Source: Lysobacter sp. BMK333-48F3 (GTDB lineage Bacteria; Pseudomonadota; Gammaproteobacteria; Xanthomonadales; Xanthomonadaceae). Taken from it: a DNA stretch of 64,000 nucleotides. Position numbers and translations under genes: made by a program. This document shows, piece by piece, positions 61,400 to 64,000 of this stretch (position 1 is the stretch's first letter; the number at the start of each line of letters is the position of its first letter). The stretch spans positions 4,883,394-4,947,393 of the forward strand of contig NZ_JAIHOO010000001.1 in the NCBI RefSeq assembly GCF_019733395.1, read 5' to 3'. The notes beneath the pieces are model-generated. The model worked only from the letters and a program-made list of their open reading frames with translations, did no database searches and had not been told where the DNA came from.

Positions 61400-64000
61400 T
61401 CAGCCGGCCGGCGGGGCCGGCGCGGCGGCGGCGCGGGTCTGTTCGCGGGTCACCACCTCGACCTTGGGCTCTTTCCACGGCCCGGTGACCCGGTAGGTCT
61501 TGGAAGCCAGGCTGCCCAAGGGCTTTTGCAGCACCGCATTGGCGGCGGCGCCGATCGCCGCGCCGACCGGGCCGGCGGCGAGCGCGCCGACCGCGGTCAG
61601 TACGTTGGCCGCCTTGGGCCGCACTTCGATGGTCTGGTCGTAGCGCTGCGCGCGCAGGTCGGCGGCGCCGCGGATCGAGATCGCCGCCGCCGGGCCGTCG
61701 ATGGTCAGGTCGTCGCTGCGCGCGCTGCCGTTGCCGAAGCGCACCGTGCCGCCGATCCGGTCGAAGGCGAAGCCCTTGGAGAACAGGTCGCGGAAATCCA
61801 GGGTCAGCCGGCGCGGCAGCTGGGCCACGCTGAGCAGGCCGAGCACGCGGCCGGCGCCGGGCTCGATCTCCAGCAGGCGGCCGTCGCGCGCGTCTAGAGT
61901 CAGGCTGCCCTCGAGCGAGCCCAGGGCGAAACCGGCCGGGCTGCCCGGCCAGCCGGCCTCGAACGTGGCCTTGGCCCGACCGCCGCCGATCTGGTTGGCG
62001 AAGCCGAAGCCGTTCATCAGCGCGCCGACGTCGCCGCTGTCGACGCTGAGGTTCAGGTGCGTGCGGGCGTTGCCGCCGCGCCCGGTCCAGTCGCCGCTAA
62101 GGTCGATCGACTGCTTCGGCGCGCGGGTGCTGATCTGTTCGATGCGCATCCCGGCCGGGGTCGGCCGGGTGCGCACGCTGGCCTTGCCGAGCGCGGCGTC
62201 GCCGACCCGCAAGTCGGCGATGTCGAGCAACAACGCCGGGATCTCGGACGGATGCAGGCCCTGCTCCGCGCCTGCGCCCGCGGCATTCGCCGCAGCCGCA
62301 GCCGAGGCCGGCGCGCCCGCGCTGGCGTTGGCATTCGCGCCGCCTGCGCTGCCTGCGCCGGTACCGGGCGCCGCTGCGGCCGCCTTTGCCGGCGCCCGCC
62401 AATGCACGCGGGCGAAGCGGCCGGCGATGGCGCCGCTGTCGCCGCCGGGAATCAGCACCGCGCCCTCCAGGGCCGCGCCCTCGGCGCGCACCGCGGTGGC
62501 GCCGCGCGGCGCCGGCGCGACGATGATGCGGGTATCGGGGAACTGGCCGCCGATCAGTTGCAACTGCTGCGCGCTCACGTCGATGCGCTGCAGGGGCAGC
62601 CCGCCGCCCGCGCCTTCGCCCCCGCCGTCGCCATGCGCCAGCGCGATCCAGTCGACCGCATCGAGTTGCGCGGCGCGGCCGGTGGCGATCAGGCCGCTGG
62701 CCGGCGGCGCCTCGTCGACCCGGTTGCCGCCCAGCACCACGCGCACGCCGGTGCGGCCGTTGGCGGTGCGCGCGCGCAGCGCCAGCACGTTGCCCAGCGA
62801 AACGCGCACGTCGCCGCTGCCGAGCGGCAGCGGGGTTTCGACCGTGGTCGGCAGGCTGGCCGCGGCCGGCTTGGCCAACGGCGCCGGCAGGGTCAGCGCG
62901 GTGCCGACCAGGTTGGTCTGCAGGCGCAGCATGGTCGGCACCGGCGCGGCCACGCCGGTGGCCTTGACCGCGGTCGTCGCGCCCGGGCTCTTGGGAATCG
63001 AAATCGCCGCGGTCCACAGCGAGCGGCCGTCCAGATAGGGCTTGAGCCAGGCCAATTCGTCCGGACCGCGCGCGATCATCTCGTCGGCGCCGGAGGCGGT
63101 ATCCAGCGCGGCCTCGAACACGTTGCCGCGGTCGCGCACGTATTCGTCGCCGGCGCGCAGCGACAGCTTGCCCGGCGCGCCCTCGTGCTGCACCGCCAGT
63201 TCCTCGGCGCCGAAACCGCCGCGGCCGTACTCGGCGCGGCCGCGCACCTGCTCGAAGGCCAGCTTCCAGCGCGGGTCGGCCAGCTTGGCGTTGTCCAGCG
63301 CGACGGTGCCGGCGATGTGGGTGCGGCTGTTCGGCCGCAGCGGCAGTTCCATCTCGAAACCGACCTGGGCCGGGCCGCTGGCGCGCACGTTGTTCAAGGT
63401 GTCGGCGTGATCTTTCTGCAGCGGACTTTGCTTGAGCAGGGCCACCAGTTGCGCCGCGTCGGCGGCGCCGTCGGCCTCGACGCGCAGGCGGCCGTCCTTG
63501 TAGTGATCGATGCCGGCTTCGATCCGGCGCACGCCGACGCCGGCCAGGCGGCCCTTGCCGGCGACGCTGAAGCCGTCGGCGACGAAGCGCACGTCGGCGT
63601 CGAGGCCTTCCACCGCCGGCCAGTCGGGCTGGAATTTCACCACCGCGCCTTGCAGGCGGGCGCTGGCCTCGAACAAACCGTTGTTGCGGTTGAACGGCCA
63701 GTCGTCGAGATCGCCGGAGACCACCGCGTGGGCATCGCTCAAGCGTCCGCCGACCAGGGCGGTGTCGAGCCAATGCAGCAGGTTCGCCGACATCTTGTCG
63801 CGGATCCAGAAACCCTTGGCGACCGGCACCTGGGTCGGGTCGAGGTCGGCGGCGATGTCGATCCACGGCCGGCTGCCGTCGCCTTGCCACCACAGGCCGC
63901 CGCGCGCATGCACGCCGAAGTCCTTGCCCTGCACGCGCAGCGCGGTGGTGCCGACGCGCCAGCCGGCGCCTTCGCGCCAGCCGCCGACGCGGCCGTCGAG
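61400..64000 (-). CDS. YhdP family AsmA-like envelope protein, 5' end outside the window
   Basis: At least 866 residues are present, the frame staying open to the edge, so the N-terminus is missing. YhdP-family proteins are giant (about 1270 residues) AsmA-like bridge proteins that move phospholipid between inner and outer membrane. The C-terminal signature fits: FAFDRIGGTVRFGNGSARSD, then RAQRYDQTIEVRPKAANVLT and AAIGAAANAVLQKPLGSL. An Ala-rich low-complexity stretch (GANANASAGAPASAAAAANA) lies in the middle. Located just upstream of tldD, as in many gammaproteobacteria. Confidence 0.9.
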   Translation of the reverse strand, partial: LDGRVGGWREGAGWRVGTTALRVQGKDFGVHARGGLWWQGDGSRPWIDIAADLDPTQVPVAKGFWIRDKMSANLLHWLDTALVGGRLSDAHAVVSGDLDDWPFNRNNGLFEASARLQGAVVKFQPDWPAVEGLDADVRFVADGFSVAGKGRLAGVGVRRIEAGIDHYKDGRLRVEADGAADAAQLVALLKQSPLQKDHADTLNNVRASGPAQVGFEMELPLRPNSRTHIAGTVALDNAKLADPRWKLAFEQVRGRAEYGRGGFGAEELAVQHEGAPGKLSLRAGDEYVRDRGNVFEAALDTASGADEMIARGPDELAWLKPYLDGRSLWTAAISIPKSPGATTAVKATGVAAPVPTMLRLQTNLVGTALTLPAPLAKPAAASLPTTVETPLPLGSGDVRVSLGNVLALRARTANGRTGVRVVLGGNRVDEAPPASGLIATGRAAQLDAVDWIALAHGDGGGEGAGGGLPLQRIDVSAQQLQLIGGQFPDTRIIVAPAPRGATAVRAEGAALEGAVLIPGGDSGAIAGRFARVHWRAPAKAAAAAPGTGAGSAGGANANASAGAPASAAAAANAAGAGAEQGLHPSEIPALLLDIADLRVGDAALGKASVRTRPTPAGMRIEQISTRAPKQSIDLSGDWTGRGGNARTHLNLSVDSGDVGALMNGFGFANQIGGGRAKATFEAGWPGSPAGFALGSLEGSLTLDARDGRLLEIEPGAGRVLGLLSVAQLPRRLTLDFRDLFSKGFAFDRIGGTVRFGNGSARSDDLTIDGPAAAISIRGAADLRAQRYDQTIEVRPKAANVLTAVGALAAGPVGAAIGAAANAVLQKPLGSLASKTYRVTGPWKEPKVEVVTREQTRAAAAPAPPAG

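Overview
The window is very GC-rich (by eye about 70 %), densely coding chromosomal DNA from a gammaproteobacterium. Gene content and order point to Lysobacter or a close relative in the Xanthomonadaceae/Lysobacteraceae: map-glnD-dapD-arsC-dapE beside rpsB-tsf-pyrH-frr, a lysyl-endopeptidase-like secreted protease, and the short REP-like hairpins and GGGAATC tandem repeats that I associate with this family. The genus is an inference. No rRNA, tRNA, CRISPR array, prophage or plasmid functions were seen.

Layout. 0.3-8.8 kb: accessory and envelope genes (secreted serine protease, metallo-beta-lactamase-fold lipoprotein, CGNR zinc-finger regulator, TolB-like propeller, CPA2 cation/proton antiporter, polysaccharide deacetylase, small secreted protein). 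8.9-10.8 kb: asnB on the minus strand, preceded by an Asn-rich leader peptide and a terminator hairpin. 11.0-14.4 kb: a penicillin-acylase-family hydrolase and an intact IS1595-family insertion sequence with its target duplication. 14.5-21.4 kb: a tightly overlapping minus-strand operon map-glnD-dapD-two small membrane proteins-arsC-like-dapE (N-terminal Met removal, nitrogen signalling, lysine/diaminopimelate synthesis).

21.5-53.9 kb is the conserved translation/envelope block on the plus strand: rpsB, tsf, pyrH, frr, uppS, cdsA, dxr, rseP, bamA, lpxD, fabZ, lpxA, lpxB, rnhB, dnaE, accA, tilS, xseB, ispA. It couples ribosome assembly and recycling, UMP supply, undecaprenyl and isoprenoid synthesis, phospholipid and lipid A synthesis, outer-membrane protein insertion, replication and fatty-acid initiation. 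It is interrupted by accessory genes: AIM24 and a small secreted protein; a BlaI/M56 regulatory pair with paired operators opposite a CDF metal exporter; a long regular palindromic repeat array; a glycosyltransferase-51-like protein without its catalytic half; a tyrosine phosphatase; and an old-yellow-enzyme oxidoreductase.

54.1-64 kb: a DUF4870 membrane protein, a DUF1800/DUF1501 pair, and the pmbA-darP-tldD-yhdP neighbourhood, with a free-standing second copy of the DarP C-terminal region. The yhdP-like gene runs off the right edge.

The strongest candidate for an undescribed system is the asnB attenuator: a 43-codon leader peptide with six Asn codons in a seven-codon run, followed by a stop-codon hairpin and a terminator, in the geometry of classical ribosome-mediated attenuation.
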